A program made the position numbers and the translations under genes. From JAEUHO01 sp046350655 (GTDB lineage Bacteria; Planctomycetota; PLA2; JAEUHO01): DNA of 30,894 nt. Below the pieces are notes generated by a model. The model made no database searches, had not been told where the DNA came from, and saw nothing but the letters and a program-made list of their open reading frames with translations. The number at the start of each line of letters is the position of its first letter. The first letter of the stretch is position 1. Location of the stretch: contig JAXMAB010000017.1 in assembly GCA_046350655.1 (NCBI GenBank), positions 1 through 30,894 on the forward strand. The letters are read 5' to 3'. Shown here one piece after another: positions 7,303 through 14,437 of the stretch.

Positions 7303-8120
7303 TAGGGCATTTGGATGCCAAACCAGTCAAGATCGAGGGTGTCCAACAGCCCCCGCTGCTCGTCCTGGAGATACGCCTTCGTCCCGTCCTTCACGCGCGC
7401 GACCAGCGCCACCGCGCGCTCGAGGTAGGTCTCCTGCGTGCCCGGGATCGTCGCCTTGAAGAGCTTCAGGAAGGCCTCGGCCTTCTTCGGGCTGCCCTCG
7501 GGGTACTGCTCCGCGGCCTGGATCTCCTCGAGCGGCACGAAGCCGTCGTCGCGCGGGATCTGCAGGATCTCGAAGAGCTCCGTCTGGATGGAACGGATGT
7601 CCTGCTCGAACCGAGCGGTCTGCGGGCCGTCGAGCTTCAGCGCCTTCGCCAGCTCCTCGTACTTCGGCTTCTTCGGCACCAGCGGCCCCGTCGCCTTCTT
7701 CAGCGTGTCGCGGAACTTGTGCTCCATCGCGTAGCGGTCCACGACGCCGCGCACGGCGTCCTCGAAGCCGGGCCGCTCCACGAACTTCGACGACGTCGCC
7801 TCGGCCTTCGCCCCCTCGGGCATCGCCAGGACCGTCGCGAGCAGCCGGTCGTGGTCGCTGCGCAGCTTGTTGAGCTCGGCGGTCAGCACCTCGGCGCGGC
7901 GCGTCGCGTCGTCGGCCTGCGCGCGCACGGCGACGATCTCCTTGCTGCCGGCGAGGGGCGCGGGCGCGGGGCTCCCCGCGCCGGCGGCGGGCGCCTCGGC
8001 CTGCGCCGACTCCATGCGCTCGAGGCGGGCGGCAAGGTCGCGGTTCTGCGCGGCGACGTAGAGGGCGGAGCCGCCGAGCGCGAGCCAGGCGACGACGTGG
8101 GCGGCAGCGGGCAGGGCCAT
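7302..8120 (-). CDS. Membrane-anchored coiled-coil protein of unknown function
   Basis: A 272-residue protein I do not recognise as a named family. Residues 5-24 form one hydrophobic segment (signal anchor). Residues 27-43 (NRDLAARLERMESA) and about 60-95 have heptad-like patterns separated by an Ala/Pro/Gly linker. The C-terminal 170 residues are charged and mostly helical (repeated Lys/Glu, YEELAKALKLDGPQTARFEQD). Lysine content is higher than in its neighbours. The likely topology is one membrane anchor with the rest outside the cytoplasm. The ATG at 8120 is supported by GGAGG six bases upstream and a TACGGT hexamer 22 bases upstream. The stop codon leads directly into a 153-bp hairpin repeat. 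Confidence 0.7.
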   Translation of the reverse strand: MALPAAAHVVAWLALGGSALYVAAQNRDLAARLERMESAQAEAPAAGAGSPAPAPLAGSKEIVAVRAQADDATRRAEVLTAELNKLRSDHDRLLATVLAMPEGAKAEATSSKFVERPGFEDAVRGVVDRYAMEHKFRDTLKKATGPLVPKKPKYEELAKALKLDGPQTARFEQDIRSIQTELFEILQIPRDDGFVPLEEIQAAEQYPEGSPKKAEAFLKLFKATIPGTQETYLERAVALVARVKDGTKAYLQDEQRGLLDTLDLDWFGIQMP

Positions 8121-8142
8121 GGGGAGCCTCCGGGGAGTGCTC

Positions 8143-8148
8143 ACCGTA
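8143..8148 (-). promoter_or_regulatory. -10-like hexamer TACGGT before the coiled-coil gene
   Basis: TACGGT (context GGTACGGT) on the minus strand, 22 bases before the ATG at 8120, with GGAGG between. Variant of the TAnnCT set. Confidence 0.35.
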
Positions 8149-8185
8149 CCGCCGGCCCGCCGGCGGGATTCACCCGCCGGCCACC

Positions 8186-8200
8186 GGGCCTCGCGGTCCC
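8186..8200 (+). repeat. GGGCCTCGCGGTCCC repeat core
   Basis: Exact core of the dispersed repeat, in the gap between Mrp and the coiled-coil gene. Just before it is a GCCGGC-rich palindromic stretch (about 8150-8185). Confidence 0.75.
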
Positions 8201-8231
8201 CCGCGCCCGACCGCCCCCCGGGTCAGGGCTT

Positions 8232-8383
8232 GTCACGAGACAACCGAGTCGATCTCGGCCGGCGGCGGGGCGCGCCGCGCGGCGTCACTCCTCGTCAGCG
8301 GGTCGGGAACCCGCGATCCTCGTCGTTCCTTGCGCTGCGCGCCCCGGCGCACGGCCTCGGATCGGACCATCTTGTTTCGTGAC
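8232..8383 (-). repeat. 152-bp imperfect palindrome downstream of mrp
   Basis: The two ends are imperfect inverted copies: the minus strand begins GTCACGAAACAAG and ends with the complement of GTCACGAGACAACC. The similarity continues inward through CGATC, GGCCG and a GGGGCGCGC block for about 47 bases on each side. The centre holds a perfect small hairpin (GCGGGT, CGGGA, ACCCGC at 8298-8314) flanked by CTCGTC repeats. It begins six bases after the mrp stop. It looks like a long folded 3' element or a dispersed repeat; no open frame in it is convincing. Confidence 0.65.
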
Positions 8384-8389
8384 GGCGCC

Positions 8390-9478
8390 TCAGCCCGTGA
8401 CCTCGAGGGTGCCCGTCACGGGCTTCGCGAGGTTGAGGATGCTCACCTGGCGCGCCAGCTCGTTCGCGACGGTGCGGAACGCGGCCTTCACGGCCTCGGG
8501 CGCCTTCGGGTCGATCGACGCCGGCATCCCCGCGTCGCCGCCGACGCGCACCTGCGCGTGGAGCGGGATGCCGCCGAGGAATGGGATCCCCTCGCTGCGC
8601 GCGTAGGCCTCGGCGCCGCCGTGGCCGAAGATGTCGTCGCGGTGGCCGCACGACGGGCACGCGTAGAACGACATGTTCTCGACGAGGCCGAGGATCGGGA
8701 TCTTCAGCGTGCGGAACATGCCGACGGCCTTCTTCACGTCGAGCAGCGCGACGTCCTGCGGCGTGCAGACCACGACCGCGCCCGTCACCGGCACCGTCTG
8801 CGCGAGCGAGAGCGGCACGTCGCCGGTGCCCGGCGGCAGGTCGATGACGAGGTAGTCGAGCGGGCCCCAGACGACGTCGGCGAGGAACTGCCGGATCGCC
8901 GTGTGGACGATCGGGCCGCGCCACACGACGGCCTTGTTGGGGTCGAGCACGAGCCCCATCGACATCATCTTGAGGCCGTGCGCCTCGTTGGGCTTCACGT
9001 GCTTGTCGTCGATGGCCTCGGGCCGTCGCTCGTTGCCGAGCATCTTCGGGATCGACGGGCCGTAGACGTCGGCGTCCATCAGGCCGACCGACGCGCCGGT
9101 CTGGCGCAGCGCGATCGCGAGGTTCACCGCGACGGTGGACTTGCCCACGCCGCCCTTGCCGGCGCCGACCGCGATGAAGTTCTTCACCTGCGGGGCCGGG
9201 TCGCCGGCCATGGGGAGGCGGCCGTTGCCCTTCACGTTCGCCGTCATCTCCGCGACGACCGACGTGACGCCGGGCACGCGGCGGATCGCCTCCTCGGCCT
9301 GGGCCTTCAGCTGGTCCTTCACCGGGCAGGCCGGCGTCGTCAGCTCGATGCGGACGTTGACCTTGCCGCCGACGATCTCGACGGCCTTCACGAACCCCAG
9401 GGACACGATGTCGCGGTGCAGGTCGGGATCGACGACCGACGTGAGCGCCTGACGGACCTGGGCTTCGGTGACGGGCAT
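8390..9478 (-). CDS. mrp: Mrp/ApbC-type iron-sulfur cluster carrier ATPase
   Basis: A 362-residue protein of the usual bacterial Mrp length and order. Residues about 1-90 are the MIP18/DUF59-type domain (with Cys51 in TTPACPVK). The P-loop ATPase follows with the deviant Walker A GKGGVGKST at 107-115, LMDADVYGPS at 133-142 and VIDLPPGTGD at 211-220. The CPSC pair at 274-277 is the cluster-binding CxxC. It carries Fe-S clusters to target proteins in the cytoplasm. The ATG at 9478 has GGAGG four bases upstream and a TATCAC hexamer 17 bases upstream; a longer reading frame upstream has no such support. The gene stands alone and is followed directly by a large palindrome. Confidence 0.95.
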   Translation of the reverse strand: MPVTEAQVRQALTSVVDPDLHRDIVSLGFVKAVEIVGGKVNVRIELTTPACPVKDQLKAQAEEAIRRVPGVTSVVAEMTANVKGNGRLPMAGDPAPQVKNFIAVGAGKGGVGKSTVAVNLAIALRQTGASVGLMDADVYGPSIPKMLGNERRPEAIDDKHVKPNEAHGLKMMSMGLVLDPNKAVVWRGPIVHTAIRQFLADVVWGPLDYLVIDLPPGTGDVPLSLAQTVPVTGAVVVCTPQDVALLDVKKAVGMFRTLKIPILGLVENMSFYACPSCGHRDDIFGHGGAEAYARSEGIPFLGGIPLHAQVRVGGDAGMPASIDPKAPEAVKAAFRTVANELARQVSILNLAKPVTGTLEVTG

Positions 9479-9495
9479 GGGGCCTCCGACGGTCC

Positions 9496-9501
9496 GTGAT
9501 A
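9496..9501 (-). promoter_or_regulatory. -10-like hexamer TATCAC before mrp
   Basis: TATCAC (context GGTATCAC) on the minus strand, 17 bases before the mrp ATG. The 5' leader would be very short and contain the GGAGG site. Confidence 0.4.
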
Positions 9502-9646
9502 CCCGGGTCCGGAACGTCGGCACGTTTCGGCGGGGCGGCGCGGCCCGCGGGAGCGTCGGAGTCGGCCCCCACCGGGGGCACGGCCGGGAAACCGCTCGGG
9601 CGCGGTCGGGGGAGCGGGACGGAAGGCCCGCGCGGGGGCCCGCCCG

Positions 9647-9784
9647 TCAGCGGCTCGCGGCGTTCCCGGGGGTCGTCGGCGACGTAAGACGGGCCGACAG
9701 GTGTGTCGGACCGGAATACCGAGCAACGGCCCAGGCGGCCACTCCGAGGACGGCAATCGCGGCAAGGAAGAGGGTTCGGCGCAT
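9647..9784 (-). CDS. Possible 45-residue single-pass membrane or secreted peptide
   Basis: An open frame of 45 codons within the 466-base gap between elbB and mrp. It starts MRRTLFLAAIAVLGVAAWAV, a basic end followed by a hydrophobic segment, then a short polar Ser/Thr/Pro tail. Its codons include several A/T third positions (CTT, ATT, GTT, TAT), unlike its neighbours. There is no ribosome-binding site, but TACCCA lies ten bases upstream, which would suit a leaderless start. A perfect palindrome lies upstream at 9819-9844. The function is unknown. It may be a real small protein or chance; the membrane-like composition favours real. Confidence 0.4.
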   Translation of the reverse strand: MRRTLFLAAIAVLGVAAWAVARYSGPTHLSARLTSPTTPGNAASR

Positions 9785-9818
9785 GGCAGGGATCTGGGTA
9801 GCAAACCGAGGGCCACGC

Positions 9819-9844
9819 CGAAGGGGGACCTAGGTCCCCCTTCG
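9819..9844. terminator. Perfect 26-base palindrome, terminator-like
   Basis: CGAAGGGGGACCT followed immediately by its exact reverse complement. It lies about 100 bases after the elbB stop and 35 bases before the small open frame. It could terminate elbB transcription, but there is no T-rich tail, so a protein-binding site is an alternative. Confidence 0.5.
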
Positions 9845-9944
9845 TGCACCCCGCAGCGGGCCGGGCGGAGGTCCCGGACCGCCGTGCGGCCGGCACGGCT
9901 GCACGCGAGGGTCGAACGGCGGCCCCGGGCGCCCCGGCGCCCTC

Positions 9945-10613
9945 TCAGCGGCCGGCGGCGAGGGCGAGGACTTCGGCGACGCAGCGCTCGATGCCCTCGG
10001 CGACCCCACGGAGGGACGCGTCGTACATGTACGCCGGCGTGGTCACCACGCGGTTCGCGCGGTCCACGACGAACGTCTCGACGGGGCAGTTCTCGTGGAC
10101 GGCGCCGCAGGCGGTGACGGCGGCGGCGGTGCCCGGGTCGTCGCCGATCGTGAGGCGCGGGTGGAGGTGGCCCAGCGCCTTCGCGACGACGGCGGGCGCG
10201 ATGCAGATGGCGCCGATGGGCTTCTTCGCCGCGTGCATGGCCTTCAGGAGCGCCGCGACGTCCGGCAGCACGGTCGCCTCGGCGCCCTGCTCGGCGAACG
10301 ACGAGAGGTTGAGCGCCGCGCCGTACCCGCCGGGCAGGATCACCGCGTCGAGGTCCTTCGCCTTCGCGCTCTTCAGGTCGGCGATCTTGCCGCGGGCGAT
10401 GCGCGCGGCCTCGACGAGCACGTTGCGCGTCTCGCCGGGCACGACCTTGCCGCGGAAGTGGTCGACGACCCGGTTCTGCGGGATGTCCGGGGCGAAGCAG
10501 ACGGCCTCGGCGCCCGCGCGGTCGAGCGCGAGGAGCGTGAGCACCGCCTCGCGGATCTCCGTGCCGTCCCGGTGACCGCAGCCCGACAGGATCACGCCGA
10601 CCTTCAGCGCCAT
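9945..10613 (-). CDS. elbB: DJ-1/PfpI-family protein ElbB (isoprenoid biosynthesis glyoxalase type)
   Basis: A 222-residue protein, collinear with ElbB over its whole length. It shows VILSGCGHRDGTEIREA at the start (SGCG 10-13, Glu20), CFAPDIPQNRVVDH, ETRNVLVEAARIARG, LPGGYGAA, and the nucleophile region ICIAPAVVAK with Cys137. ElbB-type proteins have glyoxalase-like activity and have been linked to early isoprenoid synthesis in E. coli; the physiological substrate is uncertain. The ATG at 10613 has GGAGGG upstream. A TAGGCT hexamer lies 39 bases before the start. Confidence 0.92.
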   Translation of the reverse strand: MALKVGVILSGCGHRDGTEIREAVLTLLALDRAGAEAVCFAPDIPQNRVVDHFRGKVVPGETRNVLVEAARIARGKIADLKSAKAKDLDAVILPGGYGAALNLSSFAEQGAEATVLPDVAALLKAMHAAKKPIGAICIAPAVVAKALGHLHPRLTIGDDPGTAAAVTACGAVHENCPVETFVVDRANRVVTTPAYMYDASLRGVAEGIERCVAEVLALAAGR

Positions 10614-10652
10614 GGCACGCCCTCCGTGGGCCCCGACGCGGGCCCGCCCACG

Positions 10653-10658
10653 AGCCTA
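10653..10658 (-). promoter_or_regulatory. -10-like hexamer TAGGCT before elbB
   Basis: TAGGCT on the minus strand, 39 bases before the elbB start codon. The same hexamer precedes the P5C dehydrogenase and glutamate dehydrogenase genes. Confidence 0.4.
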
Positions 10659-10745
10659 CCCAACACGGGCGCCGGTCCCGCCGCCGGTCCCGAGCCCGCC
10701 CCATGGCCTCGCCTGCGGCGCGCGGCGGCGGGCGCGCGGCGGGGA

Positions 10746-11081
10746 CTACGCGGACGGGGGCTTGGGGTGCGGCGCCATGAAGACGAGCAAGCGCAGCTCG
10801 TCGCCGCCGGGGTTCTCGACGCCGTGGGACGCACCCGCCGGGCAGAAGACCGCGTGCCCCGCGCGGACCTCGTGGACCGCGTCGCCCACGCGGACGCGGC
10901 CGCGGCCCGAGAGCACCGCGTACACCTTGTCCGACCCCGCGTGGACGTGGGCGGCCTGGGACTGTCCCGGTCCCAGCACGTAGACGTCGCAGAAGCAGCG
11001 CGGGGTCTCGAAGAGGTTGACCTTCCGCAGCTTGTCGGGAGCGGCGCCGCGCACGGCGTCGAAGTCGGCCAAGAGGTCCAT
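10746..11081 (-). CDS. Small single-domain cupin protein
   Basis: A 111-residue protein made of one cupin barrel. Motif 1 is visible as H45-V-H47 followed by Asp51 where Glu is usual, then GRGRVRVGD. Motif 2 is PAGASHGVEN with His86. A metal site with two or three His is therefore likely. Cys30 and Cys31 precede the barrel. The substrate is unknown; such proteins are sugar isomerases, dioxygenases or sensors. The ATG at 11081 is supported by GGAGA seven bases upstream; a longer frame starting at 11141 would run into the divergent gene's promoter. It is divergent from the MobA-like gene with a 68-base gap. Confidence 0.8.
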   Translation of the reverse strand: MDLLADFDAVRGAAPDKLRKVNLFETPRCFCDVYVLGPGQSQAAHVHAGSDKVYAVLSGRGRVRVGDAVHEVRAGHAVFCPAGASHGVENPGGDELRLLVFMAPHPKPPSA

Positions 11082-11103
11082 GGGCGTCTCCGGGGGCGGC
11101 GGC

Positions 11104-11109
11104 AGGGTA
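11104..11109 (-). promoter_or_regulatory. -10-like hexamer TACCCT before the cupin gene
   Basis: TACCCT (context GGGTACCCT) on the minus strand, 22 bases before the cupin ATG. It faces the TACACT hexamer at 11137-11142 on the other strand across an imperfect GGTAC inverted repeat. Confidence 0.45.
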
Positions 11110-11136
11110 CCCGGGGCGGGACCGTCGTCCCCCCGG

Positions 11137-11142
11137 TACACT
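11137..11142 (+). promoter_or_regulatory. -10-like hexamer TACACT before the MobA-like gene
   Basis: TACACT (context GGTACACT) is separated from the ATG at 11150 by seven G residues. The run could act as a weak ribosome-binding site, but the spacing also fits a leaderless start. Confidence 0.5.
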
Positions 11143-11149
11143 GGGGGGG

Positions 11150-11812
11150 ATGTCCGTCAGCGTCGGCCAGCCCACCGCGATCATCCTCGCCGCGGGCGGC
11201 TCCACGCGCATGGGGCACGACAAGCTGCTGCTCGACCTCGGCGGGATGCCGATGCTCCAGCGCACCGTGTCGGTGTTCAGCAAGGCGAGCAAGGTCGGCG
11301 ACGTGCTCGTCGTCGTCGGGCCGCAGCAGAAGCCGGCCTGGCAGTGGCTCTCGAGCCTCAAGGTCCACGTGATCGAGAACCGCGACCCGAGCAAGGGGAT
11401 GATCTCGTCGATCCGCGTCGGCCTCGAGTCGGCGTGGGCGAAGGACCGCGACTTCCTGCTCTGCCCGGCGGACGTGCCGTTCGTGAAGCCCGAGCTCGTG
11501 GACAAGCTCGTCGTCGACTTCCGCATCCGCGGGGCGGAGATCGTGCTCCCGACCTACCGCGGCCTCGGCGGGCACCCGGGCGTCTACTCCGGGTCGCTGC
11601 AGCGCGAGTTCTTCCTCCACGGCGACGCGAGCGGCGCCAAGGAGATCCTCCTGCGCCACCGCGCCAAGACGGTCCGCGTGGGCGTCATCGACCCGGACAT
11701 CTGCTTCGACGTGGACACCGAGGCCGACGCCAAGGTCGCGATGGACGCCGGCGCCCGCTGGGCCCGCGTCGAGGCCGAGGTCGAGGCGCGCTCGTCCACC
11801 CAGCAGCTGTAG
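11150..11812 (+). CDS. MobA-like nucleotidyltransferase (molybdenum cofactor cytidylyl/guanylyl-transferase family)
   Basis: A 220-residue protein with the NTP-transferase signature LAAGGSTRMGHDK at 13-25, LCPADVPFV with the metal-binding Asp108, GHPGVYSG at 141-148 and FDVDTEADA near the end. This is the MobA/MocA group, which transfers CMP or GMP to molybdopterin; other members act on sugar phosphates or other small molecules. No other molybdenum gene is in the window, so the acceptor remains uncertain. It lacks a convincing ribosome-binding site apart from the G run before the ATG. It is divergent from the cupin gene and is followed by a repeat core 14 bases after the stop. Confidence 0.85.
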   Translation: MSVSVGQPTAIILAAGGSTRMGHDKLLLDLGGMPMLQRTVSVFSKASKVGDVLVVVGPQQKPAWQWLSSLKVHVIENRDPSKGMISSIRVGLESAWAKDRDFLLCPADVPFVKPELVDKLVVDFRIRGAEIVLPTYRGLGGHPGVYSGSLQREFFLHGDASGAKEILLRHRAKTVRVGVIDPDICFDVDTEADAKVAMDAGARWARVEAEVEARSSTQQL

Positions 11813-11826
11813 GCGGTCCCGCGCTC

Positions 11827-11841
11827 GGGACCGCGAGGCCC
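11827..11841 (-). repeat. GGGACCGCGAGGCCC repeat core
   Basis: Exact core of the dispersed family, 14 bases after the stop of the MobA-like gene. Confidence 0.75.
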
Positions 11842-11900
11842 GGCGGCCCGCGCGGACCGGCGAGGGCCGGCGCGAGCCTCCGACGTCGGCGCGACCGGGC

Positions 11901-11921
11901 GGGCGGCCGCGAGGGCCGCCC
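11901..11921. repeat. GGGCGGCC-GCGAG-GGCCGCCC hairpin
   Basis: Perfect 8-bp stem with a 5-base loop. It resembles the GGCGGCC hairpin inside the 63-bp direct repeats at 5492 and 5622. The remaining 11813-12075 gap holds the repeat core at 11827 and the promoter-like hexamer at 12063; no gene is seen. Confidence 0.6.
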
Positions 11922-12062
11922 CTGCGGGGTCACGCACCACGTACGGTTCGCGGGCATTCCATGCCAGGGGCCAGCGCGCACCCGCCGGCCCGGCGGCGAA
12001 CCGCACGGTCGGCGCGTCGAGGCGCGACGCGGGTCACGAGCGCGGCGGGCCGCCGCGTCCGG

Positions 12063-12068
12063 TACGCT
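12063..12068 (+). promoter_or_regulatory. -10-like hexamer TACGCT before the nucleotidyltransferase
   Basis: TACGCT (context GGTACGCT) lies seven bases before the ATG at 12076, with no Shine-Dalgarno sequence. Confidence 0.5.
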
Positions 12069-12075
12069 CGCGGGG

Positions 12076-12729
12076 ATGGAACGGACCCTCGACGAGGACG
12101 CGCTCGTGGCCGAGCTCGTGCGCAGGCACGGCGCGCACACGGTCGTCCTGTTCGGCTCCCGGGCGCGCGGCGACGCGACGCCGGAGAGCGACGTGGACGT
12201 CCTCGCGGTCCGCGCGACGGGGGGCCCGCTGCGCGACGTGACGCCGTGGCGCGGCCTCGCGCTCGACGTCCACGTGGTGGACGACGCCGGGCTCGCGGGC
12301 TTCGTCGAGACCCACCTGACGGCGCTCGTGGACGCCCGCGTCCTCGCCGAGGCGGCGGACGCGGGCACCCGCCTCGTCGCGACGATCCGGGCGCGCCTCG
12401 CGCAGCCGCGGCCTGCGCTCGAGGACGGCGCCCGGCGCGCCGAGTTCGCGTGGGGCGACAAGATGCGCCTCCGCATCCGCCAGGCCGACCCCGTGCTGCG
12501 GGCGTTCCGGCGCGCGGAGGTGCTGGCGCTCGTGCTGGAGGCGTGGTCGGCGGTGCGCGGTCGCTGGCACTTCGGCCCCAAGGCCACGCTGCGCACGCTG
12601 CCGGCGGACGACCCGGCGACCTACGCCGCGTACGTGGCGGCCACGCGCGCCGACGCCCCGGCGGAGGCGTTCGACCGGCTGCTCGACGCGGTGTTCCCGG
12701 CGTCGCTCCGCCCGCCGGAACGGGCCTGA
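12076..12729 (+). CDS. MNT-like nucleotidyltransferase domain protein
   Basis: A 217-residue protein with a complete minimal nucleotidyltransferase (pol beta superfamily) site: VVLFGSRARGDATPESDVDVL, with GSRARG at 27-32, Asp39 and Asp41, and a third Asp at 64 in LALDVHV. The helical C-terminal half (about 110-217) has no motif I recognise and may bind the substrate. MNT-like enzymes add nucleotides to proteins, antibiotics or RNA; many small ones pair with a HEPN partner in toxin-antitoxin systems, but no HEPN gene is adjacent and the C-terminal half shows no clear HEPN RxxxxH motif. The start at 12076 has a -10-like hexamer seven bases upstream and no ribosome-binding site. Confidence 0.8.
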   Translation: MERTLDEDALVAELVRRHGAHTVVLFGSRARGDATPESDVDVLAVRATGGPLRDVTPWRGLALDVHVVDDAGLAGFVETHLTALVDARVLAEAADAGTRLVATIRARLAQPRPALEDGARRAEFAWGDKMRLRIRQADPVLRAFRRAEVLALVLEAWSAVRGRWHFGPKATLRTLPADDPATYAAYVAATRADAPAEAFDRLLDAVFPASLRPPERA

Positions 12730-12786
12730 CGCGACCGCGCGCTCCTCGGAGGCCGGGACGTCGCGTCGCGGGGCCCGCCGGCGGCC

Positions 12787-12818
12787 GGGCCTCGCGGTCC
12801 CGCGAGGGGGACCGCGAG
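12787..12818. terminator. Repeat-derived hairpin between convergent genes
   Basis: The core GGGCCTCGCGGTCCC (12787-12801) is followed by a second inverted half. CTCGCGGTCCC (12791-12801) pairs perfectly with GGGACCGCGAG (12808-12818) across a 6-base loop. It sits between the convergent nucleotidyltransferase and P5C dehydrogenase genes and could end transcription from both sides. No T-tract follows. Confidence 0.6.
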
Positions 12819-12861
12819 CCGGAGGGTGGGACGCGGGCGCGCGCGGCGGGCGCGCGGGACG

Positions 12862-14409
12862 TCAGACGCGACGGGTGGCGATCGACTTCTGCTGCAGGAA
12901 GAGCCCGAGGTAATCCGGGCCGCCGGCCTTGCTGCACGTGCCGCTCATGTCGTAGCCGCCGAAGGGGTGGGCCCCGACCAGCGCGCCGGTGCACTTGCGG
13001 TTGAGGTAGAGGTTGCCGACGTAGAAGCGCTTCTTCGCCTCGGCGAGGTGGTTCGCGTCCTTGCTGTAGACCGCGCCGGTGAGGCCGAACTCGGTGTTGT
13101 TCGCGATGTCGAGCGCGTCCTTCCAGTCGGCCGCCTTGATGAACGCGAGCACCGGGCCGAAGATCTCCTCCTGCGCGAGCCGGCCCGTGGGCGGCACGTC
13201 GGCGACGATCGTCGGCTCGATGAAGTACCCGACGTCGCCCGCGCGCCCGCCGCCGACGACCACGCGGCCCTCCTTGCGGCCGACCTCGATGTACTCGAGG
13301 ATCTTGTCGAACTGGTCCTTGCCGGTGACGGGGCCGACGTTGGTCGTCGGGTCGGAGGGGTCGCCGACCTTGAGCGCCTTCGTGCGCGCGATCACCTTCT
13401 CGAGGACCGCGTCGTAGACCGACGCCACGACGATCGCGCGCGAGCACGCGGAGCACTTCTGGCCCTGGAAGCCGAACGCCGAGGCCACGATGCCGGCCGC
13501 GGCCGCGTCGAGGTCGGCGTTGGCGTCGACGACGATGCCGTCCTTGCCGCCCATCTCGGCGACGAGGCGCTTGATCCAGCGCTGGCCCGGGACGGTCCTG
13601 CCGCACTGCTCGGCGAGGCGCAGCCCGACCTCCTTGCTGCCCGTGAACGCGACGAAGCGCGTGCGCGGGTGCGCGACCATCTCGGCGCCGGCGACGCGGC
13701 CCTGGCCCGCGACGAACGACGCGACGCCGCGGGGGAAGCCCACCTGCTCGAGCAGCTCGAAGAACTTGCGGCCGATGGTCAGGCTCGGCTCGGCGGGCTT
13801 CACGACGACCGTGTTGCCGGTGACGAGCGCGGCGACCGTCATGCCGCAGAGGATCGCGAGCGGGAAGTTCCACGGGGCGATGATCGCGCCCACGCCGAGC
13901 GGGATGTAGTGGCACTCGTTGTGGTCCTCCGTCTGCACGACGGGGAGGCCCTTCGCGTACCGCAGCGCCTCGCGGGCGTAGTACTCGCAGAAGTCGATGG
14001 CCTCGGCGGTGTCGCCGTCGGCCTCGGCCCAGTTCTTGCCGACCTCGCGGACCATCCAGGCGCTGTAGTAGTGCTTGTCGCGCCGCAGCCGGTCGGCCAG
14101 CTCGAACAGCAGGTGGGCGCGGTCGGCCCACGGCGTGTCCGCCCACGCGGGGAACGCGTCGTCGGCGGCCTCGACGGCGCGGCGGGCGTCCTCGGCGGTC
14201 GCGAGCGGGAAGCGGCCGATCACGACGGACGGGTCCGACGGGTCGTGCGTCTCGACGAACGTGGCGCTCGAGACGCGCTCGCCGTCGATGACGTTCGTGT
14301 AGGTGCGGCCGAGCTCGCCGTCGACGCGCTCGAGCGCCTCCTCGAAGGCCTCGCGGGCGTCGGGGCGGGTGAAGTCGGTGAAGGGCTCGTTCTTGAAGGG
14401 CGCGACCAT
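12862..14409 (-). CDS. L-glutamate gamma-semialdehyde (delta-1-pyrroline-5-carboxylate) dehydrogenase
   Basis: A 515-residue aldehyde dehydrogenase of the RocA/PutA-C group, the length of the monofunctional enzyme. It shows IAPWNFPLAI (177-186), VVVKPAEPS (201-209), FTGSKEVG (255-262), the general-base Glu285 in VAEMGGKD, and the nucleophile Cys319 in GFQGQKCSACSR. It oxidises glutamate semialdehyde to glutamate with NAD+, the last step of proline and arginine breakdown. No proline dehydrogenase gene is in the window. The ATG at 14409 has GGAGG five bases upstream. A TAGGCT hexamer 22 bases upstream overlaps the stop codon of the EamA gene, so it probably has its own promoter despite the short 25-base gap. 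Confidence 0.95.
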   Translation of the reverse strand: MVAPFKNEPFTDFTRPDAREAFEEALERVDGELGRTYTNVIDGERVSSATFVETHDPSDPSVVIGRFPLATAEDARRAVEAADDAFPAWADTPWADRAHLLFELADRLRRDKHYYSAWMVREVGKNWAEADGDTAEAIDFCEYYAREALRYAKGLPVVQTEDHNECHYIPLGVGAIIAPWNFPLAILCGMTVAALVTGNTVVVKPAEPSLTIGRKFFELLEQVGFPRGVASFVAGQGRVAGAEMVAHPRTRFVAFTGSKEVGLRLAEQCGRTVPGQRWIKRLVAEMGGKDGIVVDANADLDAAAAGIVASAFGFQGQKCSACSRAIVVASVYDAVLEKVIARTKALKVGDPSDPTTNVGPVTGKDQFDKILEYIEVGRKEGRVVVGGGRAGDVGYFIEPTIVADVPPTGRLAQEEIFGPVLAFIKAADWKDALDIANNTEFGLTGAVYSKDANHLAEAKKRFYVGNLYLNRKCTGALVGAHPFGGYDMSGTCSKAGGPDYLGLFLQQKSIATRRV

Positions 14410-14431
14410 GGGGACCTCCGCGATGGGCCCG

Positions 14432-14437
14432 AGCCTA
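14432..14437 (-). promoter_or_regulatory. -10-like hexamer TAGGCT before P5C dehydrogenase
   Basis: TAGGCT on the minus strand, 22 bases before the ATG at 14409. Its first three bases are the TAG stop codon of the upstream EamA gene. Confidence 0.45.

Noticed and set aside
11082..11141. Longer cupin protein starting at 11141
   Set aside because: It would run through the region holding both divergent -10-like hexamers, and the added residues are a Pro/Gly-rich lead with no cupin features. GGAGA supports the ATG at 11081.
12076..12729. MNT-HEPN toxin-antitoxin pair
   Set aside because: The nucleotidyltransferase site is complete, but no adjacent HEPN gene exists and no RxxxxH motif stands out in its C-terminal half.
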